A stretch of DNA of 64,000 nucleotides from the NCBI GenBank assembly GCA_015143295.1, contig CM026562.1, positions 4,068,639 to 4,132,638 of the forward strand, written 5' to 3'. The position numbers and the translations under genes are program-made. How positions within the stretch are numbered: position 1 is the first letter of the stretch; each line of letters begins with the position of its first letter. This document shows, in pieces, positions 34,534-46,414 of this stretch. The notes under the pieces were generated by a model. It saw only the letters and a list, made by a program, of their open reading frames with translations. It had not been told where the DNA came from and did no database searches. Source of the DNA: Tetracentron sinense (taxonomy: Eukaryota > Streptophyta > Magnoliopsida > Trochodendrales > Trochodendraceae).

Positions 34534-35030
34534 TGTATATCTAAATATTAGATTTATTAATCTCTTAAACATTATAGAGATTATAGATCTATCATCACAT
34601 ATACATGAAATTTTTCATTCTAATGAAGAACATATGTTTAACCATCTTACCTTGGTTAAAAGCCATAATGTCAATCCGAATACGCCGAATGAAGTGGTTG
34701 AATACAACCGATGCACAAAGTCTTCAACCCTCTCCTCTTTCTGATTCCTCAACACACAATGGGTGTGCGTATTCTGTATGAGAAAAATTAGGGAGAGAGT
34801 TGGGACCTTGCTCCCTATATTTATAGGCATTGAAGGAATCATTCCCATTAAGGATTCTTCAATATTAGAGCTCTCTTAAAATAATCATGTCTTAATTAGA
34901 GAAGTGTATTATCTTCTTGCTAATTACATCACCTAGCAAAAGATATTAGTATTACAATTAGAACTTGCCATAACTGGTTAAGAGGATTGACCATAGTGCA
35001 TGGCCACACTAAAAGGGAAATTTTCTAATA
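34534..35030 (-). repeat. 5' LTR of the copia element (497 bp)
   Basis: On the plus strand it starts TGTATATCTAAATATTAG and ends GGGAAATTTTCTAATA (final CA changed to TA). It is the uninterrupted version of the 3' LTR. Confidence 0.9.
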
Positions 35031-35525
35031 GTTGGAAGAAAAGAAAATAAGGTAAAGTAAAGTAAAGTAAAATAAAAGAAAATGTTTGATTTTACATTCT
35101 CTCACTATTCCATTGTTTTGGTGGAATGGGAAAAAAGTGAAAGTGAAAGAAAAATAGGCATTGTAAAGAAACGTGTTTCTCGAGAAACACACAGATTCCT
35201 CTAAACCGAACAGAAGTTTTAGTGGGTTTCCCCCACTTTCCTCCACATTCACTCCAACCGAATACAACCTACGAGAATTCCAAAGAAGAGGGTTTTTAAG
35301 TTGGCTTTTTGGTCATTTTCTCTTCTGTTTTAAGTGTTTCACTAGAAGTTTCTTCAGATCGGTCTATATGAGTAATTGTTAGGGTGCACATAGCACCACC
35401 CTTAAAGAATCTAGCCTTTATTTTTAAAAGATAAAAAAATAATTACGGGTGCTAAAGCTTCTTAATCAGAGTAAAAGGGTGTTAGAGGCTAGCCCAAAGT
35501 ATTGGAAACTGATAAAAAAACACTT
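35031..35525. other. Right part of the hAT-like element and module C remnant
   Basis: 35031-35401 completes the hAT-like element. 35410-35440 matches module A ('tctagcctttatttttaaa'). 35474-35525 is the first copy of a ~50-bp tandem repeat ('gaggctagcccaaagtattg'); the second is at 38258-38310, the two now separated by a solo LTR. Confidence 0.6.
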
Positions 35526-38252
35526 TGTCAATACCCCATTTTTACACCCCCTCTTTTAACCCTGGTTAATTAACTTAACCATGGTTAGCTTAGCCAAGCC
35601 CTAGGCTAACCCTAGGTAAAACCCTAAGCCTAGAACCCTAGATCAAATCCTTGTGGGCTCAAGGCCCATTTCAATTAAAAACCTAAGCCCTAGACCAAAC
35701 CCTAGGCTAACCCTAGCTAAACCCTAGGTCTAACCCTAGGTAAACCCTAGGTAAACCCTAGACCTAACCCTAGGCTTAGCCCTAGTCTAAAACCTAGTTT
35801 AAGCCTCTACGGGCTCAAGGCCCACTTGAGCAGCCCAATCACAAAAAACCCTATGAAAACCAAAATCAAGGCCTATTGTGGGCCCAAATATGGGCCCATG
35901 ACCTTCTAGGGCCCATTAAGGTGGGGCCCACTTTTTTTTAAAATCTAAATTTGGATGCCTACTCCAAATGGCAAAGCCAATAAGGCATATGGGCCACACA
36001 TGTGGTGGTTAGGCCCAAAATAGTAAACCAAGCAAAACCGAAACAAATTTTTTTTAAAATTAGTGAACACTATTCACTGTCTTCTTCAACAAAACCAGCA
36101 TACTAGACATCAGTTGTTTCCCCCTACTCCTCCGCTGGCCACATCCAAGTTGTCCCCCACACTTGAGCTTATCCCTGAAATGCCCCCTGGTCTCTTCCCT
36201 TCTATAAATCCCCTACTCCACAGATTATCCTCATGGCTGAACACCCACACCCAAGCTCTGCCAAAACTGAACCTGCCTTGCTTCAACCAAACACCCTTTG
36301 GCTACTCACCTCTGGTGATTCCTAGACTCCCTTAGACTTCTAGCAACCTCACCCAACACCGGTTTCTATCCCACCAATCACCACCACCTTGCTTCACCCT
36401 TCATGATCACTGCCTAGCTCGGCCACAAGGTATAACTCCCTGCTCTCTCTCCTCTTTCATTTTTGAGGCATTGTAAGGGACCCCTGGTCCCACTCCAGGG
36501 GTCCCCTTTCGTTTTTTTATGATACAGTAGCTCTCCAAGCCAAGGACAGGGGTCCTCCCGCCTTAACCATACACGAGGGGGAACTCCCTTGAGGCTCAAC
36601 TTAGGCATGGTCCATCCCATTGAGGTTTGGGGGGTCCTCAGTCCATGAGGAAACCCCCTGCTAGTCTTTTGGTTGAGCCCCCAGCAAAGAAAAAAAAATT
36701 GTTTTCAAAATTGCATTACGAGCTCTCACTGTAATCACCATTTTAACCATGGTTAGTGTGGGCCCTCTTCAAGACCAGGGCCATGGTTAGGTTCCCCTTA
36801 CCCCGACTATCTACTATAGTCGTCCCATGCCTTAACTCAACCCTTAACCGTGGTTAAATCAGGTCCAAGCATAAGTGGACAGTTTGCCAAACAGCCAAAC
36901 AGAGTGTCTTTGGGCTTCTGTGGGGCCCACACCCGACCTTCCCCTAGGTCTACCAAAGGCTCAAGATGCTCCCTGTAGTCCAGGCTACCATACTATGCTC
37001 TCAGTTTACCTTGGATCACTCTCAAACCGCGGTTAAATCACTGCTAACAAGGGTTAAAAATAAGCCTGAAAATTTTGTTAAAAATCATTATTTTATGTGG
37101 TCTTCCCTGGACTTCAGGTTACCTCCTGGTGGTCTCAGTTTCCATTGGTTCACTCCCTAACCACGGTTAAACCCATACTAACCATGGTTAAAAATATGAC
37201 TAAAATTTTAGGTTTTTTTTAACTTCTGGCCTTTGTATAGGACCCAAACCAGGTAGGAGGCTAGTCTAAGCCCTACCATGGTCCCTGGCCCACTTTTGAC
37301 CAAACCAAACCCTTGACCATGGTTAAATCCACCTCTGGTTAGCATTTAATCATAGTTAAGCAGCCTATAACTCAAAAAATTCTGAAAAATTAATTGAAAA
37401 ATCATAGATATTCCCTGGATTTCAAAATGGTCCTCTGTGATCAATTTAACTATGGTTAGGATCCTTAACCGTGGTCAAACCCCACGTTTGGTTAACTTTT
37501 AACTATGTTTTAGTGACCCTTAACCAGGAAAAGTTTGAAAAAATGGCAGAAAAATCAAAAATATTCTAAGGAGTCTAAAATGATCATCTGTGGCCATTTT
37601 CACCCTGTCTAGCCCCTTTAACATGAGTTAACCTAACTCTGATTAATTTTTAACCATGGTTAAGATGCTCGACCTTTTGAAAAAGTCCCCAAAAATTAGA
37701 AAAATACAAAAAGACCAAAAACATGCTTGTTAGGACTTCTGAACCTTGGTTAGCCCCTAACCATGGTTAACTCTCCTCTAAGCGCGGTTAGACTTGACCT
37801 TGCACTTGACCAATCCAGTCAACTGAGCCCTAGCCTTCGGGCTAGACCCTTAACCACCCTATGCACACACACACATACACCCCTTGCCTTGGCACGGGCT
37901 CATGTGCCAGAACTACGCTCGGTCTGATCTCATTTTGTGAGTACGTAGGCAACCCCACCCGGGTTTGACCCTAGCCTATTTAGCTTTCTCTTTTTCTTGA
38001 ATTAGCATTTATTTAAACACTTAGGAATTTTAATTAATCTTGAGATTAAATTGGCTTAAATTTAGGGAATAGGTTATCATTTGTAAAATGAGGGTCCTGG
38101 AGTGTCAACACATTCCCCGGGGCTTAATTGAACCGCTTACCCTAATCTCTGATAGACCATAAGTCCTTAACCAACCATACGGGACCTATCCCTTAGAATG
38201 AATAGGTGGCGACTCTCAGTCAAACCAAGTGGGTACAAAACCCATGCTCACA
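35526..38252 (+). mobile_element. Solo LTR, Ty3/gypsy, 2,727 bp, target duplication CACTT
   Basis: Starts TGTCAATACCCCATTTTTAC and ends CATGCTCACA. CACTT lies at 35521-35525 and 38253-38257. The 5' part has CCCTAG-rich repeats (35575-35800). A TATA-like CTATAAATC is at ~36201. Ten or so TTAACCNNGGTTAA words are spread over 35574-37770. The 3' part holds 'gaactacgctcggtctgatc' and 'gtgagtacgtaggcaa' (37909-37955), a block also present, inverted, in the LTR at 40877. No coding region. Small open frames such as 36063-36335 are not conserved in the sister LTR. Confidence 0.9.
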
Positions 38253-38310
38253 CACTTAAAAGGGTGTTAAAGGCTAGGCTGAAGTATTGGAAACTGATAA
38301 AAAAAATACT

Positions 38311-38465
38311 CTTGGTAGTAGTACTATCGAAAGCTGAGCCATCCGATTTAATATCTAATAACGCCAAGGTTCATATGCATTTAATGGTGGACCCCACTTT
38401 ATGTTTGGTGCCTTTAGATTTTAAATCGGACAGCCCAACTCTTGATAGTTCATACTATTAGTACA
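38311..38465. repeat. Small MITE with ~38-bp inverted ends
   Basis: 'gtactatcgaaagctgagcc' plus 'atccgattta' on the left pairs with 'taaatcggacagcccaactc' plus 'ttgatagttcatactat' on the right, around a ~60-bp loop. Confidence 0.7.
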
Positions 38466-39063
38466 TACTATCGAGAAGTATTTACTTTGGCCCCTACCAA
38501 AGAAAATTTGGGCTCTAAATCATGCATGTCTTCCGAGTTTAAATATGTACAGGAGTTGAGATGATCTCTTTTGCCAAAGCTCCTATTCATATTTAAAAAC
38601 ATATCGAAAAGAACCATATCATTCTTTTCTTACCCCTTGTATGGTAAATTATGTTATGATGTGTTGTAAAATGGTAATATGTTGTCTTTAGAAAAATGGG
38701 AAAGTGATTTAAATAAGGGTTTCTACAAACAAATTCCTCCATAACCGCACAATTTTAAACCAGTATTTGAAACTTCTACATACCACCGAACCATTTGGTT
38801 TTACTTTTGAGCATTCCAAAAGACTATATTATCCTATGGAATACACCCTACCGCTTGCTCCAATTGTAGGGTACCGCTTGCTCCAACGGTAGGGTGCGGC
38901 CTCTCTTATGAGAGAGGTCGTGGGATCTATTCCCCATTGACGATGACTTGTATGTGGTCTGCTCCTCATTGCAGACCACTAACTCTTGCTATTAATCTTA
39001 GGTATATGATATCATCAGCAAGAAAAAGGCAATTATAACATAAAATAGGGATACCAACGTGGC
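38466..39063. other. Non-coding, with SINE-like segment
   Basis: 38868-39025 resembles a tRNA-derived SINE: A-box-like 'ttgctccaacggtag' and B-box-like 'gggatctattcccc'. 'taccgcttgctccaa' is duplicated just before it. I could not fix its ends. Nothing recognised in the rest. Confidence 0.4.
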
Positions 39064-39678
39064 TGATGGAGTTTGGCTCGAATTGATGTTATGAGCACCA
39101 GTCGGATGGAGCTGGGGGCCGCTCGGGCGGTTTCACGACTGCAGTAGAAGACATTTCCTAGAGCATTCCACTTAAGCGACCCCTAGCTTGGAAACTACTA
39201 CTTCGAGAGGGGTTGTTTCTATTTAGTCTAGGAATCTTGTATAGGCTTATAAATATGTGCTTATGGGCCTAGGGTTTGAAAATTATGAGAATGCGAGTGT
39301 TTATGGTTTCCAGGGAGAGCGGGTTGCTCTCAGGGAGAATCCCGGTAGTTCTGTTGGAGAGTGAATATAATAGAAAGGGTTAAGCATACTAGGGCTTGAG
39401 AAAGATTGAAGGGAGGATAGATAGGGATTCTTCTTTGGGTTCATTGAGAAGGTGACTTGAGTGGGGTGTACAAAGGGCTCCGGGCTTGGGTTAAGATTTA
39501 ATCTAAGAGGTGAGTGTTCTTGCACTAGTTTTCTCAAGGTTTCTTTGAATAAAAAAGAAGCAATCAGATCTTGACCCGTGAACGTAGGCAAGTCATTGCC
39601 GAACCATGTATATCTCTTGTTTTCCCTTGTGTTTGTCTTTGTTTATCTTTTTTGTCGGGGTCTATTATTTCCACAACA
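39064..39678 (+). mobile_element. Probable copia-type solo LTR
   Basis: A TATA-like 'cttataaatatg' is at ~39246. Near the 3' end, 'gacccgtgaacgtaggcaag' and 'gccgaaccatgtatatctc' (39575-39617) form the U5 pattern of many plant copia LTRs. The closing 'ttccacaaca' is at ~39669-39678. Flanks GTGGC and ATGAC do not match, so the ends are provisional. Confidence 0.5.
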
Positions 39679-39861
39679 ATGACATCACTATTCAATTAAT
39701 CTACATTGTATGTTTTGTGATGCCAGGTATGCACTATCAACCCTACTTTCATCATTCTCATGCGTCTTCTCCCCTTCCCTTCTTCTCCGTAGTCTCTATT
39801 CCTCTCCCCCAAAGGTTTTCTCTCTCCTCAAACGAGACACGACTCTTGAGTTACATCACTT

Positions 39862-40180
39862 TCATTACAAGAAATTGGCTTATTGATCATAGTTTTTATC
39901 TGTGATCGTAAGTTATTGATCATGGTTACAGGGTATAGCTAAAACTGTAATCTTTCAACGCATGATCATATGTAATTAGATATTAAGGTTTTAAAATTAG
40001 CGGTGATTGTTTTATATATTAACGATCACGATTTATTAAGAAGAAACGACAATTGTTTCATTATAAAATCACAGTTACTTAGAAACCTTGGTCGTTTATC
40101 CCATATTTTTAATAAGGTTTTATTGTTACCCGTGATTATTATCTTATTTGAAACCCTGAAGGAATGCTAGTCTGCAACTT
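39862..40180. mobile_element. CACTA-type terminal and subterminal region
   Basis: 'cattacaagaaattggctta' resembles the CACTA terminus CACTACAAGAAA. It is followed by repeated 'gatcatggtta', 'cggtgattg' and 'acgatcacga' words in both orientations. This probably marks one end of the element that carries the transposase-like fragments at 40674-40868 and 48338-48600. Confidence 0.55.
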
Positions 40181-40673
40181 GTAACTCCTCACACTCACTA
40201 CTAAATTCAAACACACACTTGCAAATATTTTACACTTTTAATTTTCAATCGAATAAAATAATGTATGTAATCATCAATAAATAATAATATTAAACTATAC
40301 ATCCATGAACAATCGATAAACTATAATAATTGAAAACACACGCCGCCAATTCAATTTCACTTCACGATAGTAATTTGAACAATTAGTATAAAGAAAGCAC
40401 ATAACATAAACATAGATGTAAATTGTGCTATTTAAGGGAAGAAGTTACTTACTTATTGAAGACATTTCAATATATGCGCCTATGGATATGCTTTTTTGCA
40501 TTGGGTTCAATCAATACACTAAGAATTTTACTGGATGAATTATACCCAAGCATCAGTGTCTCTTGCAATTGAAAAATACATTGCAAAATTTTATTTCAAA
40601 TGAGTACTTTAACTTAAATAATCAGTGATCATACTTGATAAGTCAAAATAACATAAGAGAAGTAGGAAGAAGA

Positions 40674-40868
40674 TTACCCAACATGATATTGTATAATGAG
40701 TACTTGATTATCCTTAGCTAAGGCTAATTTTTTTAATATATCCGCCTTAGCATTATCAATATCTATTGTTTGTTGAAGGTCAATAATTATATATTTGTTT
40801 TTCTCCTTATCTTCCAATAATTCATATATTTTTTTCTGAAATAAATAGAAATTTTGAGTGTAAGTCAT
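40674..40868 (-). pseudogene. Coiled-coil fragment of a CACTA-associated protein
   Basis: A Lys/Asp/Leu-rich frame (QKKIYELLEDKEKNKYIIIDL) predicts a coiled coil. It lies on the same strand as the fragment at 48338-48600. The two were contiguous before the solo LTR 40877-47777 inserted, so I read them as pieces of one Transposase_24/En-Spm-associated gene. Sequence alone is too short to prove family membership. No start is required if it is an internal exon. Confidence 0.35.
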
Positions 40869-41866
40869 AAAGTTATTGTGAGCACGGAATTTCGCCTCAC
40901 AGGTATTTGAGAGTCGTCACCTATTAATTCAGAAGGGATAAGTCTTCGGGTTGTGAATAAGGTCTTGGTTTGCAATAGAGTTCTAGGTAAGGTTCGATTA
41001 AGTCCGGGGACAGTGTTAGGCACCACAGGACCCCCATTTTGCAATGTTTCCCTACTTTCTAGGTGTAAGCCAAATTAAAGTCAAGATTATTCAAATGCCT
41101 AAGTGATTAAAGTAATACTAACCCAAGAAAGAGAAAGATAGCTAGGGTTGAACCCGGGTTAGGGTTACCTACGTACTCACATTGGGATGAGATCAGACCG
41201 AGCGTAGTTCTGGCACATGGACCCGTGCCAAGGCTAAAGGGGGTGCATGTGTGCACCGGAGTGGCTAAGGGTCTAGCCTGGAGGTAGGGTTTAGTTGACC
41301 GGGTTGGTCAAGTGCATGGTTTAGGTCCGATAGGCCTAGGGTTAGTCCGGTAGACTAAGGATTAGTCCGGTAGACTAAGATTAGGCCTGGTAGGCCAAGG
41401 TTGGATTTAACCAAGGTTAAGATTGCTAACCGGAGTTAAGGATCAAACTAACCATGATTAGGTTTACTAACCACAATTGAGGATAATAAGGTTAGGCCCG
41501 GTAGGCCAAGGGTAAGCCCGATAAGCTACAAGATTAGGCCCGGTAGGCCAAAAGAGGTTTAACCAGAGTTACGGTTGCTAACTAGGGTTAAATGGGAAGT
41601 CGATCATGGTTAGGGCTGCTAACCATGGTAAAATGGGTCAAAGCAGAACTTTTTGATCACTTTATAATTTTAGAATGTTTTTAACATTTTTTGGGATTTT
41701 TACCAAGGGTTGATAGGATTTAACCATGGTTAAAAGCTAATCAGGGTTGATTTAACCCCGGTTAAAAGTCTAGGCAAGCCAGGGTGCGTCCGGATAGCAT
41801 GGCAAGACCTAGAATGGGCTCCTACTTGGTCTAGGCCCTGTGCAAAGCCCAAAATTACAAAAGATT

Positions 41867-43105
41867 GGTAATGGCGGTAAAAGGATTACCACTATTATCA
41901 AGCATTTCTAACATTGGTTTGCAGGCCCGGGGAAGGTCAAAGGTGACACTCCTGGTGTCATGGAACCTTCAGAGTTGAAGAGGGGACTTCCAAGAATGTC
42001 CTGGGCCTGTTGTGGGCCCAGGAGGTGCTTCGAGATGAGCCCAAGTGGGCTACGAACACACTGTACATAGAATACTGAAATGGCGGTAGACTATCTACCA
42101 TCATTGTTCATAGTTACTGGTTCAGGACATTTTAAGCATGGTTAAATAGGTAGGGTGACCCTGAAAGGACCATGGTAGAGAGATTAGAGCCTAAGGGTCC
42201 TAACCATAGCCCTGGAATGGACCAAGGCCCACCCAAGAGGGTGACTAAGCTACTGTAATGAAGGAGTCTAGGAATGGCGGTACTGAGTTTACCGCCATTC
42301 CTGGTTTTCACTAGAAATTGATTTGCCCTCCTGGGCTTGGACCAGGGCCTCTTCCACAGGATCCCGCATGGGCTGAGGGTCCTCTATAAGGTTAGGGGTG
42401 TTACCATACAGGTAGGGGCCTGTTCCCAAGTTCAAAAACCTCAAGGGGGTTCCCCTCATACCTATGAGGAAGGTAGGGGGACCCCTATCCTTGGCTGTAC
42501 AGAAAGAAACAAGAAAGGAATGACCCATGGAATAGGGCCAAGGGCCTTACATTGCTTAAATGAGAAAGCAAAAATGAGGGGTAGGGGAGGGCCTACCCTC
42601 TGCTACAAAACCCCACGGTTTGGAAGGTGGTTCACGATGGTGGCATGTGGAGGCAGGCCTGGGTACTCCCTGGTTAGTCACTTGGATGGTGTAGGACCTT
42701 CCTAAGGTGAACCATGAAGTTTGAGGGAGTAAGACTGGGCTGGCCGAATCCAAACAGGGGTTTCTTGCTGAGATTTTGGAGAGTGACTTAAGCTTGAAGG
42801 AGGAGGGGTTTATAGGATTGGGAAGGCCTTAGGGTAGTTTGGGGATTAAGGAGAAGGTTGAGAACACTGTGGGGGCGGAGTTGGAGTGCTACAGGGGGTG
42901 CTTGCTGCAAATTTGCAAAAACCCAGTAATGGTGGTAGAGTATCTACCGCCATTCCTGGTTTAGCTTTGATCAGGAATAACGGTAGAAACTCTACTGCCA
43001 TTACCTTGCCTTTGCTAAAACAAGCCCAACCCCCTTCCTATTGGCCTAGTGACATTGTGCATTTTGCTAAAAATGTGAATGACGGTAATATTATTACCGC
43101 TATTC
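41867..43105. repeat. Six hairpins of ATGGCGGTA / TACCGCCAT words
   Basis: Short inverted repeats at 41867-41899, 42079-42105, 42271-42301, 42927-42954, 42974-43005 and 43077-43105. The one at 42271 is perfect: GGAATGGCGGTA, a 7-base loop, then its complement. Others carry one or two mismatches, several compensated in the stem. They flank the LTR's TATA-like motif on both sides. Confidence 0.85.
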
Positions 43106-43909
43106 TCAAATTTTTCAAAATTCTTGGTGTGGGCCCCACTCCAACTGGTCTGAAGGATCTTTGGGCCCATGCTTTGGCCCACAGAGGGTTTTTGTAACGC
43201 CTCAAAATCCCTCTTAGTAGTTACGGGGCTTTGGCGACGTCATTTACACTTAAAACCATCCTACGAAGAGTATAAAAGGTCATCTGAATAGTGAACTAAT
43301 TTTTTTTTTAATAATTTAACTTTATTCCAAGTACAACTGTTTACAATAACTGAAAACTGAAACATGTACAAGCAATCCTTCACCTGAGTTACATACTCAA
43401 GTGATACAATATCCCCACACATAAAACCCAAATTACATGTCTCTCTCACTCAACCTCACCATAGCGCCACATCTCTAAACCCCTCATATTTGGGTAACAA
43501 TTCGAGCAATCTCCCGCTCTCCACGAACCGCCTTAATCCAAGGAAATGGAGTGTAGATATCGTATAGTGTATCTGCCGACATAAACATACGGCTGAGCAT
43601 GGAATACTCAGCAAGTACAAACGACTAGCTAACCATAGTAATAACATAATATAATTACCAGAGAGTGCTTAACTGAATACAGTTTAAAATTCATTCTTAA
43701 AGCAATATACAAATCATTCATCACATCATATTTCTCATGAAAGTAAACTATCATTTGACACATCGTAATTCTCATGGAAAACAACATCATCTATAGTTCT
43801 TGTGAGTCCTTGTGAGTTATTGTGAGCATACGAGTTCTTATAAGTTCTTGGGAGCATACGAGTTCTTATAACCTTTCTTGTGAGCATACGAGTTCTTACA
43901 AGTTCTTGT

Positions 43910-44715
43910 CCTCTCACTAAACATCCACCCAAAGTAACTTGGGAATATCAGATGGTTAGTGGCGAGTTCTTACAAGTTCTTCCCTAGTGACGCCCTTTGT
44001 ACCATCCCACTAAACACCCACCCAAAGTAACTTGGGAATATCAGATGATTAGTCAAGTTCTTACCATCTCACTAGACACCCACCCAAAGTAACTTGGGAA
44101 TATCAGATGATTAGTCAAGTTCTTACCATTCCACTAAACACCCACCCAAAGTAACTTGGGAATATCAGATGATTAGTCAAGTTCTTACCATTCCACTAAC
44201 ACCCACCCAAAGTAACTTGAGAATATCAGATGATTAGTCAAGCTCTTACCATTCCACTAAACACCCACCCAAAGTAACTTGGGTATATCAGATGATTAGT
44301 CTAGTTCTTACCATTCCACTGAACAGGGAATATCAAATGATGAGTCAAGCTCTTACCATTCCACTAAACACCCACCCAAAGTAACTTGGGAATATCAGAT
44401 GATTAGTCAAGTTCTTACCATTCCACTAAACACCCACCCAAAGTAACTTTGGAATATCAGATGATTAATCAAGTTCTTACCATTTCACTAAACACCCACC
44501 CAAAGTAACTTGGGAATATCAGATGATTAGTCAAGCTCTTACCATTCCACTAAACACCCACTCAAAGTAACTTGGGAATATCAGATGATTAGTCAAGTTC
44601 TTACCATTTCACTAAACACCCACCCAAAGTAACTTGGGAATATCAGATGATTAGTCAAGTTCTTACCATTCCACTAAACACTCACCCAAAGTAACTTGGG
44701 AATGTCAGATGATTA
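43910..44715. repeat. Minisatellite, ~13 units of 60-61 bp
   Basis: The unit contains 'cacccacccaaagtaacttg' and 'ggaatatcagatgattagtc' followed by 'aagttcttaccattccacta'. One unit near 44320 is truncated. It sits where the sister LTRs carry unrelated minisatellites. Confidence 0.95.
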
Positions 44716-45186
44716 GTGGCGAGTTCTTACAAGTCCTTATGAGCTTTACTATGAGCTTATGCCCCTTTCTTATGAATTGCCTTTGACAAGCTCTCATATG
44801 ATTCTTTTGAAAAACATGCTTATGCGTAAACTCGATCATGCAAGACTTATCGTGTGTGGAGTGCTTGTGAGTATTATCATGTACATATGGAAGACCTTAA
44901 CAATTTATGTGAATTCATACAATACATGTGATCACTATAGTATACTTGAAAAATTCTAGGAACATAGCATATTTTCCATGCATTTCATCACATCATCAAT
45001 ACTATGGCCTTTAAGCCTAAATCCTCACATCATGCTCAATATCATGCCTTATTTGTAGGTAATAATATTTTACTTACAATATAGCCATGTTAATCATGTT
45101 ATTGAAAAACCCCCAAATCTCAACTCTCTATTCAATCATTTGATCATTTTCTAGTTTTACCCCAAGTCATATTTTCACATTTGCAT

Positions 45187-46414
45187 CCTAGCAAGCTATA
45201 TCACATATTTTATCATTCATTCAATCTTAGTATGATAACAAGATATATAGTGGTTTTACTTGCATCTCATTCAAAATCATACTTGCACTATTGCAAGATA
45301 GCAAAGCTAGATAATAGTTTTACTTAAATCTCATTCAAAATCATACTTGCACTATTGCAAGATAGCAAAGTTAGATAATAGTTTTACTTACAATTTCACT
45401 TTCTCCGTGTCTTTTGGACTTTCTTATCTTTCTTAAATCTTAAATCTTATTCTTGTCTTATAGAATTTAATCGTCTTGTTCTTGATTGTGTTTCATATTA
45501 CTTGTACAAAATTCGGTTCAGGCATGCAAGCGTGCTTGGGTGTAGCAATTGTGGCAATTCATAATAACCTGAACAATTAAGAGGATAGCATGTAGCATTT
45601 CAATTTGTAATCACATGAAAATTTAACAATTATATATAGAGCATCTGATTTAAATTGCCTTTTTAGGAAAACTACATAAATCATGCTTTTTTTAAAAAAA
45701 ACCTTCCTTTTATTCATGTCATTCTCATTCATGCATTTCATCGGACACTTAGTGTACAACACATTCATAGCCATTTCGTTCAAGTTTTTAATTTCATCGT
45801 CCTAGCAAGCTATATCACATATTTTATCATTCATTCAATCTTAGTATGATAACAAGATATATAGTGGTTTTACTTGCATCTCATTCAAAATCATACTTGC
45901 ACTATTGCAAGATAGCAAAGCTAGATAATAGTTTTACTTAAATCTCATTCAAAATCATACCTGCACTATTGCAAGATAGCAAAGTTAGATAATAGTTTTA
46001 CTTACAATTTCACTTTCTCCGTGTCTTTTGGACTTTCTTATCTTTCTTAAATCTTAAATCTTATTCTTGTCTTATAGAATTTAATCGTCTTGTTCTTGAT
46101 TGTGTTTCATATTACTTGTACAAAATTCGGTTCAGGCATGCAAGCGTGCTTGGGTGTAGCAATTGTGGCAATTCATAATAACCTGAACAATTAAGAGGAT
46201 AGCATGTAGCATTTCAATTTGTAATCACATGAAAATTTAACAATTATATATAGAGCATCTGATTTAAATTGCCTTTTTAGGAAAACTACATAAATCATGC
46301 TTTTTTTTAAAAAAACCTTCCTTTTATTCATGTCATTCTCATTCATGCATTTCATCGGAGACTTAGTGTACAACACATTCATAGCCATTTCGTTCAAGTT
46401 TTTAAGTTCATATG
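45187..46414 (+). repeat. 614-bp tandem duplication
   Basis: Copies at 45187-45800 and 45801-46414 start CCTAGCAAGCTATATCACAT and are nearly identical by eye (for example 'atacttgcac' / 'atacctgcac'; 'cggacac' / 'cggagac'). Confidence 0.93.

Larger units (their letters stand above)
27064..35030 (-). mobile_element. Ty1/copia retrotransposon, full-length but decayed, minus strand
   Basis: The 5' LTR is at 34534-35030 and the 3' LTR at 27064-28546 (enlarged by a nested element). Flanks GTTGA (27059-27063) and GTTGG (35031-35035) are a target duplication with one mismatch. Domain order on the minus strand is gag, protease, integrase, reverse transcriptase, RNase H, the copia order. The frame is broken many times. 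It is inserted inside the hAT-like element. Confidence 0.93.
26260..35401. mobile_element. hAT-like non-autonomous DNA transposon, split by a copia element
   Basis: Ends are GGGTGGTGCTACAAACACCC on the left and, on the complement of the right, GGGTGGTGCTATGTGCACCC. TTAAAGAA flanks both ends (26252-26259; 35402-35409). Module A shows the empty site ('gattaaagaatctagcc', ~12454). An 8-bp duplication fits hAT. Without the copia insertion the element is about 1.2 kb. It contains an inner pair of ends AGGCTGTGTTCGGTT (27031) and, complemented, AGGTTGTATTCGGTT (~35270), which may be a nested MITE. A minus-strand frame at 26571-26762 (GNNGDGETSGVEDFSKME) may be a captured gene piece; unassigned. Confidence 0.8.

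Noticed and set aside
35575..35830. CCCTAG/CCCTAAA-rich stretch resembling a telomere or interstitial telomeric repeat
   Set aside because: The unit is irregular (CCCTAGGTAAA, CCCTAGGCTAA) and the same stretch recurs, inverted, inside the sister LTR (47280-47750), so it is LTR sequence.
36063..36335. Pro/Leu-rich open frame of 90 codons
   Set aside because: Lies in the solo LTR downstream of the TATA-like motif and is not kept in the sister LTR at 40877-47777.
42337..43197. Several 100-120-codon frames
   Set aside because: GC-richer LTR sequence with hairpin repeats; frames are not conserved in the sister LTR.
43910..44715. Regular ~60-bp repeats that could suggest a CRISPR-like array
   Set aside because: Repeats are contiguous without unique spacers, lie inside an LTR, and the sequence is eukaryotic.
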